Source of the DNA: JBCBWG01 sp038523925
GTDB lineage: Bacteria > Pseudomonadota > Alphaproteobacteria > Rhizobiales > Hyphomicrobiaceae
NCBI GenBank assembly: GCA_038523925.1
Contig: JBCBIY010000003.1
Span: 1 to 64,000 of the forward strand
Reading direction: 5' to 3'
DNA length: 64,000 bases
The number at the start of each line of letters is the position of its first letter. The first letter of the stretch is position 1. The notes below the pieces were generated by a model, which was not told the origin of the DNA, did no database searches, and saw only the letters and a list, made by a program, of their open reading frames with translations. The position numbers and the translations under genes were made by a program. Shown here piece by piece: positions 1 to 8,207 of the stretch.

Positions 1-77
1 AGGCCTGCGGATCGCGCGATGCGGTTAGTCGCGGATTCTAAGCGCCGTCTAGCGGCAGCGTAGACGGGCCAAAAAAA
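1..77. repeat. Tandem direct repeat, copy 1
   Basis: This 77-base block recurs at 157-232 with a period of 156 bases. I count four substitutions and one single-base indel between the copies. Each copy ends in a run of seven A and contains a short hairpin. In this copy the arms CCGTCTA and TAGACGG pair perfectly around the loop GCGGCAGCG. The copy touches the left window edge, so the array may continue outside. No coding potential is evident. Confidence 0.9.
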
Positions 78-156
78 CGCGCGGCGCCACCCGCTACCGG
101 CAGAGGCAGCCGCTACGATTTCCAGGGCGTGAGCAGCGCGCAAGGAGCAGGCCGAT

Positions 157-232
157 AGGCCTGCGGATCGCGCGGTGCGCTTAGTCGCGGATTCTAAGCG
201 CCGTCGAGCGGCAGCGTGGACGGGCAAAAAAA
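157..232. repeat. Tandem direct repeat, copy 2
   Basis: This is the second copy of the block at 1-77 and ends seven bases before the stop codon of the sugar ABC ATPase gene. Its hairpin arms, CCGTCGA and TGGACGG, carry one G-G mismatch. Seen from the minus-strand operon, the T-run comes before the stem, so this is not a standard intrinsic terminator. Bases 78-156 between the copies show nothing else I can interpret. Confidence 0.9.
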
Positions 233-238
233 CCTCCG

Positions 239-1072
239 CTAGCCGATCGCGCCGGGGCCGGGGGTGGCGCCGGGGGGGCATTTGCCGAGGATGATCATGC
301 CGAGGACTTCGTCCTTGGTGACGTCGCAGGTGTGCGCCGATCCGACGACCTGGCCGTTCTTCATCACGAAGACGCGGTCGGCCAGATCGAACACGTCGTG
401 GATGTCGTGGCTGATGAGGAAGATGCCGATGCCGTCCTGCTTGAGCTGCTTGGTGAGCTGGCCGACTTGTTCGGTCTCTGCGGGGCCAAGCGCGGCGGTC
501 GGCTCGTCCATGACGAGGATGCGCGCGTTGAACAGGATCGCGCGCGCAATCGCGACGGACTGGCGCTGGCCGCCGGAGAGCAGCTTCACCGGATCCTTGA
601 ACCGCTGAAAATTCGGATTCAGCCGGCCCATCACTTCGCGGGCCTTTGCCTCCATCGCGCCGTCATCAAGCGTACCCCACTTGGTCATCAGCTCGCGGCC
701 GAGGAACAGGTTGGCGGCGGCGTCGACGTTATCGGCGAGTGCCAGCGTCTGATAGATCGTCTCGATGCCGTAAGACTTCGCCTCGCGCGGGTTCGTGATC
801 TTCGCGAGGTCACCGTTGACGTAGATGTCGCCGTCATCCCGCGCATAGGCGCCGGAGAGGATCTTAATCAGCGTCGACTTGCCCGCTCCGTTGTGGCCCA
901 GCAGGCCGACGACCTCGCCCGGGTAGAGATCAACGGTTGCCTCGTCGACGGCCTTGATGCCGCCGAAGGCAATCGAGATGTCGCGCATCTCGATCAGAGG
1001 CGGGCCAGCATGCGTTGCAGCCGCGCTCGGCGGTTTCGTTGCAGGCTCGGGCGTATGCTCAGAAACGCTCAT
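239..1072 (-). CDS. xylG: Sugar ABC transporter ATP-binding protein (xylose/FrcA type)
   Basis: Cytoplasmic ATPase that energises uptake of a pentose by the permease and binding protein encoded just upstream. The 277-residue product has a single ABC domain: Walker A GHNGAGKST (59-67), Q-loop Q108, signature LSGGQ (165-169), Walker B ILVMDE (185-190) and H-loop H222. Classical XylG/RbsA subunits have two fused ABC domains of about 500 residues, so this one is of the shorter FrcA type and presumably works as a homodimer. I chose ATG 1072 because AAGGAG lies nine bases upstream. A GTG at 1090 overlaps the permease stop as GTGA but has no Shine-Dalgarno of its own. It is the last gene of the xylF-xylH-xylG order. 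The symbol rests on context. Confidence 0.85.
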   Translation of the reverse strand: MSVSEHTPEPATKPPSAAATHAGPPLIEMRDISIAFGGIKAVDEATVDLYPGEVVGLLGHNGAGKSTLIKILSGAYARDDGDIYVNGDLAKITNPREAKSYGIETIYQTLALADNVDAAANLFLGRELMTKWGTLDDGAMEAKAREVMGRLNPNFQRFKDPVKLLSGGQRQSVAIARAILFNARILVMDEPTAALGPAETEQVGQLTKQLKQDGIGIFLISHDIHDVFDLADRVFVMKNGQVVGSAHTCDVTKDEVLGMIILGKCPPGATPGPGAIG

Positions 1073-1086
1073 CGGATGATGCTCCT

Positions 1087-2385
1087 TCACGCGCCGCGGC
1101 GGCGGTAGACCTGGTCGATCCAGACCGCGAGGACGAGGACGGAGCCGACGACCACCTGTTGGATTGCGGCATCGAAACCGATCAGGACCATGCCCGTCTG
1201 CAGCGACTGCATGACAAGCGCGCCGAGGATTGCCCCGTAAATCGTGCCGATGCCGCCGGCGAGCGACGTGCCGCCAATCACGGCTGATGCGATGACGTAG
1301 AGTTCGTCAAGCTGACCAAGCGCGTTGGTCGCCGAGTTGAGGCGCGCGCTCGCAACGGCTGCTGAGAGCCCGCACAGGAGACCCATGAGCGCGAAGATTT
1401 TGAGCGTGACCCAGCGCGTATTGATGCCGGCGAGTTCGGCCGCCTCGGGATTGCCACCGATTGCAAAAACGTAGCGGCCAAACTGTGTGCGCGTTGCAAG
1501 AAACGTCATCGCGATCGCGACGCAAATCAGGATGAGAACCGGGATCGCAAAGCCATGCGAGATGAACAGCCCGCCGTCGGGCACCTCGATGCCGGTACGC
1601 TCGGCGTACTGGCGGACAATGCCGCGCGGCCAAGGATAGGAATTGACGAGCAGCACGAATCCAATGACCGCGCCGCAACCTATCCCGCCGAGAAGAAGCT
1701 CGGCCCAGACGGGGCGTTGCGGAAACTGGAACCGCTCGCGCTGGCGGCGGCCAAACACGACGAGCGCTACGATGCCGACGCAGGCGAGGCCCCCGACGAT
1801 CCAACTGCCGATCTCGCCGATCGCGCCATAGGGCCCGCCGCCAAGCAGTGCGAACGTCGGGTCGACAGGTGAGATCGTCTCGCCGCGCGCGAGTAGGAAT
1901 GCGACACCGCGCCAGACCAGCAGCCCGCCGAGCGTGACGATAAAGGCCGGGATGCCGCGATAGGCAATCAGGTATCCGTGCAGCGCGCCAATTGCCGTTC
2001 CGGTGAGGAGGCCGGCCACAACCGCGATCAGCCAGATTGCAGGATGCCCGATGCCGATCAGGTCCGGCAGGATCCAGACCTGGACGATCGCCATCGTCAT
2101 CGCACAGACGCCGAGCACCGAGCCGACCGAGAGGTCGATGTGGCGCGTGACTATGACGAACACCATCCCCGTCGCCATGATGCCGATCGAGGCTGTCTGA
2201 ACCGACAGGTTCCAGAGGTTTCGCGGCGTCAGGAACGCGCCGAAGTTATTGACGAAATGCCCGTAGAGATGAAAGCCGACCCAGATCAGCACGAGGGCTG
2301 CGACCATCCCAATGAGGCGGCCATCAATCTCGGTTTGGCGGAGAAAGCGGACGAACGCGCTGTCCGTTTGTGTTGGCTTCAACAT
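1087..2385 (-). CDS. xylH: Sugar ABC transporter permease (XylH-like)
   Basis: Inner-membrane permease of the ribose/xylose branch of CUT2-type importers. The product of about 432 residues has many hydrophobic spans, with loops such as TRHIDLSVGS and GGNPEAAELAGI that are characteristic of the RbsC/XylH family. It lies between the xylose-type binding protein and the single-domain ATPase. Its stop codon is directly followed by the ATPase start region. I chose ATG 2385 (MLKPTQ) because the longer reading from a TTG at 2469 adds a Pro/Arg-rich leader not expected for this family. No strong Shine-Dalgarno decides it. The substrate is inferred from the binding protein and the linked xylose dehydrogenase. 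Confidence 0.85.
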   Translation of the reverse strand: MLKPTQTDSAFVRFLRQTEIDGRLIGMVAALVLIWVGFHLYGHFVNNFGAFLTPRNLWNLSVQTASIGIMATGMVFVIVTRHIDLSVGSVLGVCAMTMAIVQVWILPDLIGIGHPAIWLIAVVAGLLTGTAIGALHGYLIAYRGIPAFIVTLGGLLVWRGVAFLLARGETISPVDPTFALLGGGPYGAIGEIGSWIVGGLACVGIVALVVFGRRQRERFQFPQRPVWAELLLGGIGCGAVIGFVLLVNSYPWPRGIVRQYAERTGIEVPDGGLFISHGFAIPVLILICVAIAMTFLATRTQFGRYVFAIGGNPEAAELAGINTRWVTLKIFALMGLLCGLSAAVASARLNSATNALGQLDELYVIASAVIGGTSLAGGIGTIYGAILGALVMQSLQTGMVLIGFDAAIQQVVVGSVLVLAVWIDQVYRRRGA

Positions 2386-2553
2386 CGGCGATCGCGGCTC
2401 GCTCGTCGGCGGATGCCGGGCTGGCGGCGCAGGGGTACGGACTGCTCCGCAGCGCGCGACGACCGGCAAGGTCTAACGGTTGAATGCAGGGATGGGCCGG
2501 CGCGCAGCGTGTCGTGTGGCGCCGGCCCGTTTGGAGAAATCAGGCGAGCCTGA

Positions 2554-3591
2554 TCAGCAGCCCTTCACGCCGTCTTTGGCGCCGGCACAGGCCTTGTCCT
2601 TCGCGATCCAACCCGCGTCGATGACGACGTTCAAGTTGTCTTTCGTGATCGGGATCGGCTTCAGGAAGATCGCCGACATCTCGACGCCCTTCTCACCGCC
2701 GGACCACGCCACCGCGTCTGGCACTTCGCCCATCGACTTTCCGTCGGCGAGCATGCCGGCGATGTTGCCAGCAGCCTTGCCGAGTTCGCGCGCATCCTTC
2801 CAGACCGAGACGGTCTGCGTGCCGCGTGCGACCCGGTTCAGCGCTGCGTGGTCGCCGTCCTGGCCAGAGACCGGGACGGAGCCCGCCATGCCCTGCGCCT
2901 GGAGCGCTGCAACCACACCACCGGCCATGCCGTCATTCTCGGAGACGACCGCGTCGACCTTGTTGTCGTTCTTGGTGAGGATCTGTTCCATGTTCTTCTG
3001 GGCGTTATCCGGCTTCCAGCCGTCGGTGTAGGTCTCACCAACGTTCTTGATCTTGCCGCCGTCCATGGCGTCCTTCAGGACTTCCATGATGCCTTTGAAG
3101 AGGAAGTCTGCGTTCGGGTCGCCCTTGTCGCCTTTGATGAAGGCGTAGTTGCCTTCGGGCTGAGCGGCGAGCACGGCGCGAGCCTGCATGCGGCCGACTT
3201 CGATGTTGTCGAACGTCAGGTAGAACGCGCGCTTGTCTTCGATCAGGCGGTCATAGCCGACGACCGGAATGCCTTCAGCGGCGGCCTTGTCGATGGCCGG
3301 GCCGATCGCGTTCTTGTCGACAGCCAGAATGATGAGCGCCTTCGCGCCCTGCGCGATGAGGCTTTCAACGTCAGTGAGCTGCTTGGCAGCCGACCCCTGC
3401 GCGTCAGCAGAGACATACTTGTCGCCGTTGGCTTCAATCGCTGCCTTCATGGCCGCTTCGTCGGTCTTCCAGCGCTCTTCCTGGAAGTTCGACCACGAAA
3501 CGCCGATGATGTTGCCTTTGGCGAGCGCTGAGCCGGCCGCGAAGACCGTCAGCGCGACGCTCGCGACGAGCGCCGTCAGAATTCTAATCAT
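2554..3591 (-). CDS. xylF: D-xylose ABC transporter substrate-binding protein
   Basis: Periplasmic binding protein of the XylF family, 345 residues. Residues 1-24 form a Sec signal peptide ending in SALA. The mature part shows the sugar-binding fold with family phrases such as VVGYDRLI, SENDGMAGG and SGQDGD. ATG 3591 is preceded by GGGAGG at good spacing, which fixes the start and rules out the longer reading frame. It is the first gene of the minus-strand transporter operon and diverges from a ROK repressor gene. The 168-base gap to xylH is larger than elsewhere in the operon and may reflect a need for more binding protein than permease. Xylose specificity is inferred from family resemblance and from the dehydrogenase at 8208-8966. 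Confidence 0.92.
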   Translation of the reverse strand: MIRILTALVASVALTVFAAGSALAKGNIIGVSWSNFQEERWKTDEAAMKAAIEANGDKYVSADAQGSAAKQLTDVESLIAQGAKALIILAVDKNAIGPAIDKAAAEGIPVVGYDRLIEDKRAFYLTFDNIEVGRMQARAVLAAQPEGNYAFIKGDKGDPNADFLFKGIMEVLKDAMDGGKIKNVGETYTDGWKPDNAQKNMEQILTKNDNKVDAVVSENDGMAGGVVAALQAQGMAGSVPVSGQDGDHAALNRVARGTQTVSVWKDARELGKAAGNIAGMLADGKSMGEVPDAVAWSGGEKGVEMSAIFLKPIPITKDNLNVVIDAGWIAKDKACAGAKDGVKGC

Positions 3592-3656
3592 CAAGTTCCT
3601 CCCGAACTCGTTTTCTGTAGCCAGAAAGGACGCGCTTAATCGTTGCTCACGATCGC

Positions 3657-3681
3657 TTTTATTTCGCGTCTCGAAAAAAAA
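3657..3681. promoter_or_regulatory. Candidate ROK-repressor operator palindrome
   Basis: The arms TTTTATTTCG and CGAAAAAAAA match as an inverted repeat at 9 of 10 positions around the spacer CGTCT. The site lies in the 158-base gap between the divergent xylF and ROK regulator genes. Its AT-rich outer arms with a central TTTCG/CGAAA resemble NagC/Mlc-type ROK operators. Binding by the neighbouring repressor is inferred. I could not assign convincing -35/-10 boxes in either direction. Confidence 0.5.
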
Positions 3682-3749
3682 TTGCAGGAAGCCGGACTTG
3701 CTGTCAAGTTGGCTGTTGTTGCTCTCATGCGAAGGGAGGGGATGGCGCG

Positions 3750-5030
3750 ATGCGCGCGGATGCAGCGCCAAGCGATGTCTGGGCGGGAACGGCCCGGCCT
3801 GATGATGTGCGCCGGCACAATCGCCGCCGTGTCCTGTCAGCGGTGCGCACGCGCGGCCCGATCTCTCGAACAGAACTCGCAGGCCACCTCGGCCTCAGCC
3901 ACGCGAGCGTGACGGCCATCGCATCCGACCTCGTGGGCGCCGGCCTGCTCTCTGCCGCGCCTGTCGATCCCGGCCGGCAAGCAGCCCGCGGCCGTCCGAA
4001 AACCAGTCTGTCACTTGACGCCTCCGCAGCCTCCGTTGCGACGGTAAATCTGCAGCTCGATACCATCCGTGCGACGATCGCCGACTACGCCGGCAACGAG
4101 ATCGGGCATGCGGTCTCGCGCATCGCAACACGGTCAGCGCGGGCGGACCGACTGCGCAGCGCGATCGGCACGGCCCTGCAGGAAGCGATGGCCAAAGCGG
4201 GACCGGCTCTCCGACGCGTCGGCGCCGTCAGCGTCGGCGTCCAGGGGGTTGCCGATGCCGACGGGCGCACCCTGCTCTGGTCCCCGATTACGAAAGTTGG
4301 CGACCTGCCCATTGCCGATTGGATCGAAGACGACTTCGGCGTCTCAGCCCACGTCGCGAACGATGCAAACCTTGCGGCAACCGCGCTCGCCGTGGCCGAT
4401 CCTGCCCGCTACGGCAATTCGTTTGCGGCGATCCTGCTCGCGCACGGTGTCGGCATGGGCCTCTACATCAGCGGCCAGGCCCTCGTCGGCGACGTCTCGT
4501 CAGGCGGCGAGTTCGGACACATGATCCACGCCGTTGGCGGCGCGCGCTGCCGCTGTGGCGGGTCGGGATGCATCGAAGCATACGCCGGTGATTATGCGAT
4601 CATTCGGCGAGCGCATGGGTTTGCGCCGGACACTGCGCCGGTGCGCGAAGTGCGGCCCGAAGCCCTCCGCGCAGTCGCCGACGCCGCGCTCCGGGGTGAT
4701 GCAGATGCCATCGCCGCGATCGACGAAGCGGGCACGGCCATCGGCGTCGGGCTTGCAAGCCTCTTCGCGCTCATCGACCCCGTTCCAGTTGTGCTCATCG
4801 GGACAAGCGCGATGCTCGCCCCGCAAATTGAACCGCCAATCCGCAACGCCCTTCAGACGCAGATGCGCCCACGCCGCGAAGGTGGCCGTCGGTCCAGCGC
4901 AGTCACGCTTGCCGACGCAGCGTTCGACCTCGCGTTCCTGGAAGATGCGGGCGCGTTGATCGAGCGGGGCGCGAGCGAGCAAGCGCTCGCCCGGTTGGAC
5001 GATGAACTTGCGGATGGCGCGCATGAATAG
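3750..5030 (+). CDS. ROK-family transcriptional regulator (XylR/NagC type)
   Basis: Likely sugar-responsive repressor of the divergent xylose genes. The 426-residue product has an N-terminal winged helix-turn-helix (about 25-75, with SRTELAGHLGLSHASVT) and a C-terminal ROK sugar-binding domain. The ROK zinc signature is intact: GEFGH near 255 and CRCGGSGCIE at 267-276. Loop VANDANLAATAL also fits. Regulators of this family share the sugar-kinase fold but do not phosphorylate. ATG 3750 follows a GGAGGGG stretch. The gene diverges from xylF, and its 3' end overlaps the start region of the di-heme protein gene, so regulator and catabolic genes appear to be co-transcribed, suggesting autoregulation through the palindrome at 3657-3681. 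The effector sugar is inferred. Confidence 0.88.
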   Translation: MRADAAPSDVWAGTARPDDVRRHNRRRVLSAVRTRGPISRTELAGHLGLSHASVTAIASDLVGAGLLSAAPVDPGRQAARGRPKTSLSLDASAASVATVNLQLDTIRATIADYAGNEIGHAVSRIATRSARADRLRSAIGTALQEAMAKAGPALRRVGAVSVGVQGVADADGRTLLWSPITKVGDLPIADWIEDDFGVSAHVANDANLAATALAVADPARYGNSFAAILLAHGVGMGLYISGQALVGDVSSGGEFGHMIHAVGGARCRCGGSGCIEAYAGDYAIIRRAHGFAPDTAPVREVRPEALRAVADAALRGDADAIAAIDEAGTAIGVGLASLFALIDPVPVVLIGTSAMLAPQIEPPIRNALQTQMRPRREGGRRSSAVTLADAAFDLAFLEDAGALIERGASEQALARLDDELADGAHE

Positions 5031-6501
5031 TTCGAACTGGCGCCAACATATGATGTTGGGACTTCTGGCCGCCGGGCTGACGCTGGCAGGGCTCGCGCTG
5101 TCCGATGGCCCGCGGGCATCCGGCGAAGGTGCCACGCAACAGGCAGCCGAAGACACGCCCTGGGCCGAGCGTGCCGTTCGCCGCGATCCAGCGCTCGCCA
5201 CCGTGCGCGGCGCACTCTCGGCGGGCGACCTGAAGCGCCTCGTCGCCTATGGCGAAATGCTGTTTGCCGCGAAGTTCACGACCGCCGATGGCGCCGGGCG
5301 GCCGAATGCGACGCAGGCGATCATCCCGACCAAGCGGCGGCGGCCATCGCAGCAGATGTTCGCGCGGCTCTCAGGCGGCGACGCGGCAAGCTGTGCGGCC
5401 TGTCACAACGATCCGGTCATGGGCGGGGCCGGAGACTTCTCAGCCAACGCCTTCGTCTCGGAAGGGTTCGCGCAAGCCGACTTCGACACCACCGATCCGC
5501 AGTTTTCCAACGAGCGCAATTCCAACCACCTGTTTGGCGCCGGCCTTGTCGAGCTACTCGCCCGCGAGATGACGGCCGATCTGCAGGCGCTGCGCACACG
5601 TGCACTTCGCGAGGCACGCACCAGCAGCCAGCCGGTGACCGTCAAGCTTGAAACAAAGGGCGTTGCGTTCGGTGAACTCGTCGCAAAGCCGGACGGTGTC
5701 GTCGACCTCGATCGCATAGACGGCGTCGACGAAGATCTCGTCATTCGCCCCTTTAGCCAGAAGGGCGTGATCGTCTCGCTGCGGCAGTTCACGATCAACG
5801 CGCTCAACCATCATCACGGCATGCAGGCGGAGGAACGCTTTGGCGCCCGCTGGACCGGCGAAGCGGATTTTGATGGCGACGGGCGGACCCGCGAAGTGAC
5901 AACCGGCGACGTGACAGCACTTGTCGCGTGGCAGGCGACTTTGGCCGTGCCGCCAACGCTAAAGCCGACGGATGCCCGCTGGCGGACGGCGGCCGCGTCC
6001 GGCAGCAAGACGTTTGACGCAATTGGCTGCGCGGACTGTCACCGCCGCGCGCTGCCGCTGCGCTCAACTGTCTTTCGCGATCCCGGCCCCTACGACAGCG
6101 CCGGCACATTGCGGGACGGCGAGAGCCCTGACGGTGTCGCGTTCGATCTCGCGCAGTTGCCATCCGTCAATGCCCTGCCGCGCAACGCTGACGGTCATAT
6201 CCTTGTTCCGCTCTTCAGCGATCTCAAGCGGCATCAGATGGTCGACCGCACAGTAGACCGGCTCGGCAACGAACTCATCGCCCAGCGCTTCGTCGCGCCG
6301 AGCGTATTTCAGACAAGCGAACTCTGGGGCATCGCATCGACGGCGCCTTTCGGCCACCGCGGCGACATCACGACGCTTGATGAAGTCATCCGCGCGCACG
6401 GTGGCGCGGCGCGCACGTCCCGCGACCGGTACATCGGCCTTGGCGACGCTGACCGCAGTTCGGTGATCGCGTTTCTGAAGACCCTGGTGCTGCCGAAATG
6501 A
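5023..6501 (+). CDS. Di-heme c-type cytochrome, DHOR/DUF1111 family
   Basis: Exported redox protein with two c-type haem motifs, CAACH (about residue 124) and CADCH (about 336). The C-terminal region (ASTAPFGHRGD, then RAHGG) is typical of the di-heme oxidoreductase family related to MauG and cytochrome c peroxidase. A hydrophobic N-terminal segment (MMLGLLAAGLTLAGLAL) is a signal peptide. Starts at 5002, 5014, 5023 and 5050 are all in frame. I chose 5023 because it overlaps the stop of the ROK gene (ATGAATAG), suggesting coupling, but none has a strong Shine-Dalgarno. It overlaps the next gene by four bases. Its substrate is unknown. Position inside a xylose operon suggests a role in periplasmic sugar or aldehyde oxidation, which is inference only. 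Confidence 0.8.
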   Translation: MNSSNWRQHMMLGLLAAGLTLAGLALSDGPRASGEGATQQAAEDTPWAERAVRRDPALATVRGALSAGDLKRLVAYGEMLFAAKFTTADGAGRPNATQAIIPTKRRRPSQQMFARLSGGDAASCAACHNDPVMGGAGDFSANAFVSEGFAQADFDTTDPQFSNERNSNHLFGAGLVELLAREMTADLQALRTRALREARTSSQPVTVKLETKGVAFGELVAKPDGVVDLDRIDGVDEDLVIRPFSQKGVIVSLRQFTINALNHHHGMQAEERFGARWTGEADFDGDGRTREVTTGDVTALVAWQATLAVPPTLKPTDARWRTAAASGSKTFDAIGCADCHRRALPLRSTVFRDPGPYDSAGTLRDGESPDGVAFDLAQLPSVNALPRNADGHILVPLFSDLKRHQMVDRTVDRLGNELIAQRFVAPSVFQTSELWGIASTAPFGHRGDITTLDEVIRAHGGAARTSRDRYIGLGDADRSSVIAFLKTLVLPK

Positions 6502-8198
6502 TGCCCCGGCTGCCTCGCTTCACGTGCCGGCTCGCGCTGGCGGCGGTGGCCGGCCTTGCGCACGCCCCAACCGCTGCTGCCGCCGGAAGCGTCGCGAAGC
6601 CGTCGCCCTTCCCGCATGACATCCCGAAGATGGCGCTCGTGACTGACACAAGCGGGATTGATCATCGCTATACAGGGCCATGGGAGTACTTCGTCGGCGG
6701 CGGCGTCGCCACGTTCGACTGCAACGGCGACCGGCGGCCGGACCTGGTGATCGCGGGCGGGGCGTCTGACGCGCAGCTCTACGTCAATCGCTCGCAAGCC
6801 GGCGGCGCGATCCGCTTTGACGTTGCGCCCACCGCGCTCCCCGCGGCCGTCCGCAAACGCGTCCTGGGCGCCTATCCAATCGACATCGACAACGACGGCC
6901 GCAAGGACCTCGTCCTGCTTCGGGTGGGCGGCAACGCGATCCTCAAGGGCGGCCCGGATTGCAGCTTCACGCGCGCCGCCCGCAGATTCGCCATTGCGCC
7001 AGGCCGCGCCTGGACGACTTCCTTCGCAGCGACCTTCGAAGCTGGCGCCAGCACACCCACGCTCGCGTTTGGAAACTATGTCGATCGCGCCGCGCCCGGC
7101 TCGCCCTGGGGCACCTGCCACGACAACGTCGTGTTCCGAGGCAGCGCCGACCGCACGCCGCCCAACTACGCTGAAGCAGCCCAGGCCATCACGGGCCACT
7201 GCACGCTGTCGCTCTTGTTCACCGACTGGGACCGCTCCGGCACGCCCGCGCTCCGCGTCACCAATGACCGGCAATACTATCGCGGCGGCGAAGAACAACT
7301 CTGGCGGCTCGCGCCCGGCCGGCCGGCGCGGCCCTTCCGTCGCGCCGACGGCTGGCGCAGCCTCAAGATCTGGGGGATGGGCATCGCCGAAGCCGACCTC
7401 GATGCCGATGGCTTCCCCGAGTACGCGCTGACGTCAATGGGCGACACGAAGCTGCAGGTACTCGACCGCGAGGCCGACGATCTCCGCCCGGTCTATCGCG
7501 ACGCCGCGTTTGCCAAGGGCGCGACGGCGCATCGGCCCTATACCGGTGGCGACCTGAAGCCGTCGACCGGTTGGCACGCAGCCTTCGCCGACTTCAACAA
7601 CGACGCCCGCACCGACCTCCTGATCACCAAGGGCAACGTCGAGCAGATGCCGGAGTTCGCGGCGACTGATCCCGACAACCTGTTGCTCGGCACGCACGAT
7701 GGGCGCTTCCACGAGGCGGGCGCGGACGCGGGCATCGCCTTGCCGACCCGCGGGCGCGGTGCCGCTGTCGCAGACCTCAACATGGACGGCCGGCTCGACC
7801 TCGTCATCGTCAACCGCGATGCGCAGGTCGCCGTTTTTCAGAACCGCGGTGCACGCACGCAAGACACTGCGCGCCAACGTGAGATGGGCAACTGGCTGCA
7901 GCTCGAACTCAGCCAGGCCGATATCAACCGCGATGCCGTCGGTGCAACGATCCTGATTAAGACCGGCAACCTGACGCAGAGCCGCCGGGTCTTTGTCGGC
8001 GGTGGTCATGCGTCAGGGGCGCTTGGCTTCGTGCACGTCGGGCTCGGCGTTGCCGAACGCGCCGTCGTGCGCGTGCGTTGGCCAGACGGAGACTGGAGCC
8101 CGGACTATCGCGTGTTCGCAAACAACTTCGTCATCCTGCCGCGCGGCGCCGCAAAAGCGCGCTACTGGTTCCCGCCGGCAGCAAGCCAATCTGAATAA
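6498..8198 (+). CDS. Exported FG-GAP/VCBS-repeat protein with ASPIC/UnbV C-terminus
   Basis: Secreted beta-propeller protein of 566 residues (CRTAC1-like). After a signal peptide (about 1-29) there are at least five calcium-binding FG-GAP/VCBS loops with the pattern DxNxDxxxD: DCNGDRRPD, DIDNDGRKD, DLDADGFPE, DFNNDARTD and DLNMDGRLD. The C-terminal 100 residues (NWLQLEL, then VGATILIKTG and VRVRWPDG) match the ASPIC/UnbV domain. Start ATG 6498 overlaps the upstream stop as ATGA. It sits between the di-heme protein and xylose dehydrogenase in a tightly packed operon. The function of this family in bacteria is poorly known. A scaffold or extracytoplasmic partner for the di-heme protein is my inference. 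Confidence 0.82.
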   Translation: MMPRLPRFTCRLALAAVAGLAHAPTAAAAGSVAKPSPFPHDIPKMALVTDTSGIDHRYTGPWEYFVGGGVATFDCNGDRRPDLVIAGGASDAQLYVNRSQAGGAIRFDVAPTALPAAVRKRVLGAYPIDIDNDGRKDLVLLRVGGNAILKGGPDCSFTRAARRFAIAPGRAWTTSFAATFEAGASTPTLAFGNYVDRAAPGSPWGTCHDNVVFRGSADRTPPNYAEAAQAITGHCTLSLLFTDWDRSGTPALRVTNDRQYYRGGEEQLWRLAPGRPARPFRRADGWRSLKIWGMGIAEADLDADGFPEYALTSMGDTKLQVLDREADDLRPVYRDAAFAKGATAHRPYTGGDLKPSTGWHAAFADFNNDARTDLLITKGNVEQMPEFAATDPDNLLLGTHDGRFHEAGADAGIALPTRGRGAAVADLNMDGRLDLVIVNRDAQVAVFQNRGARTQDTARQREMGNWLQLELSQADINRDAVGATILIKTGNLTQSRRVFVGGGHASGALGFVHVGLGVAERAVVRVRWPDGDWSPDYRVFANNFVILPRGAAKARYWFPPAASQSE

Positions 8199-8207
8199 GA
8201 GGACGCC

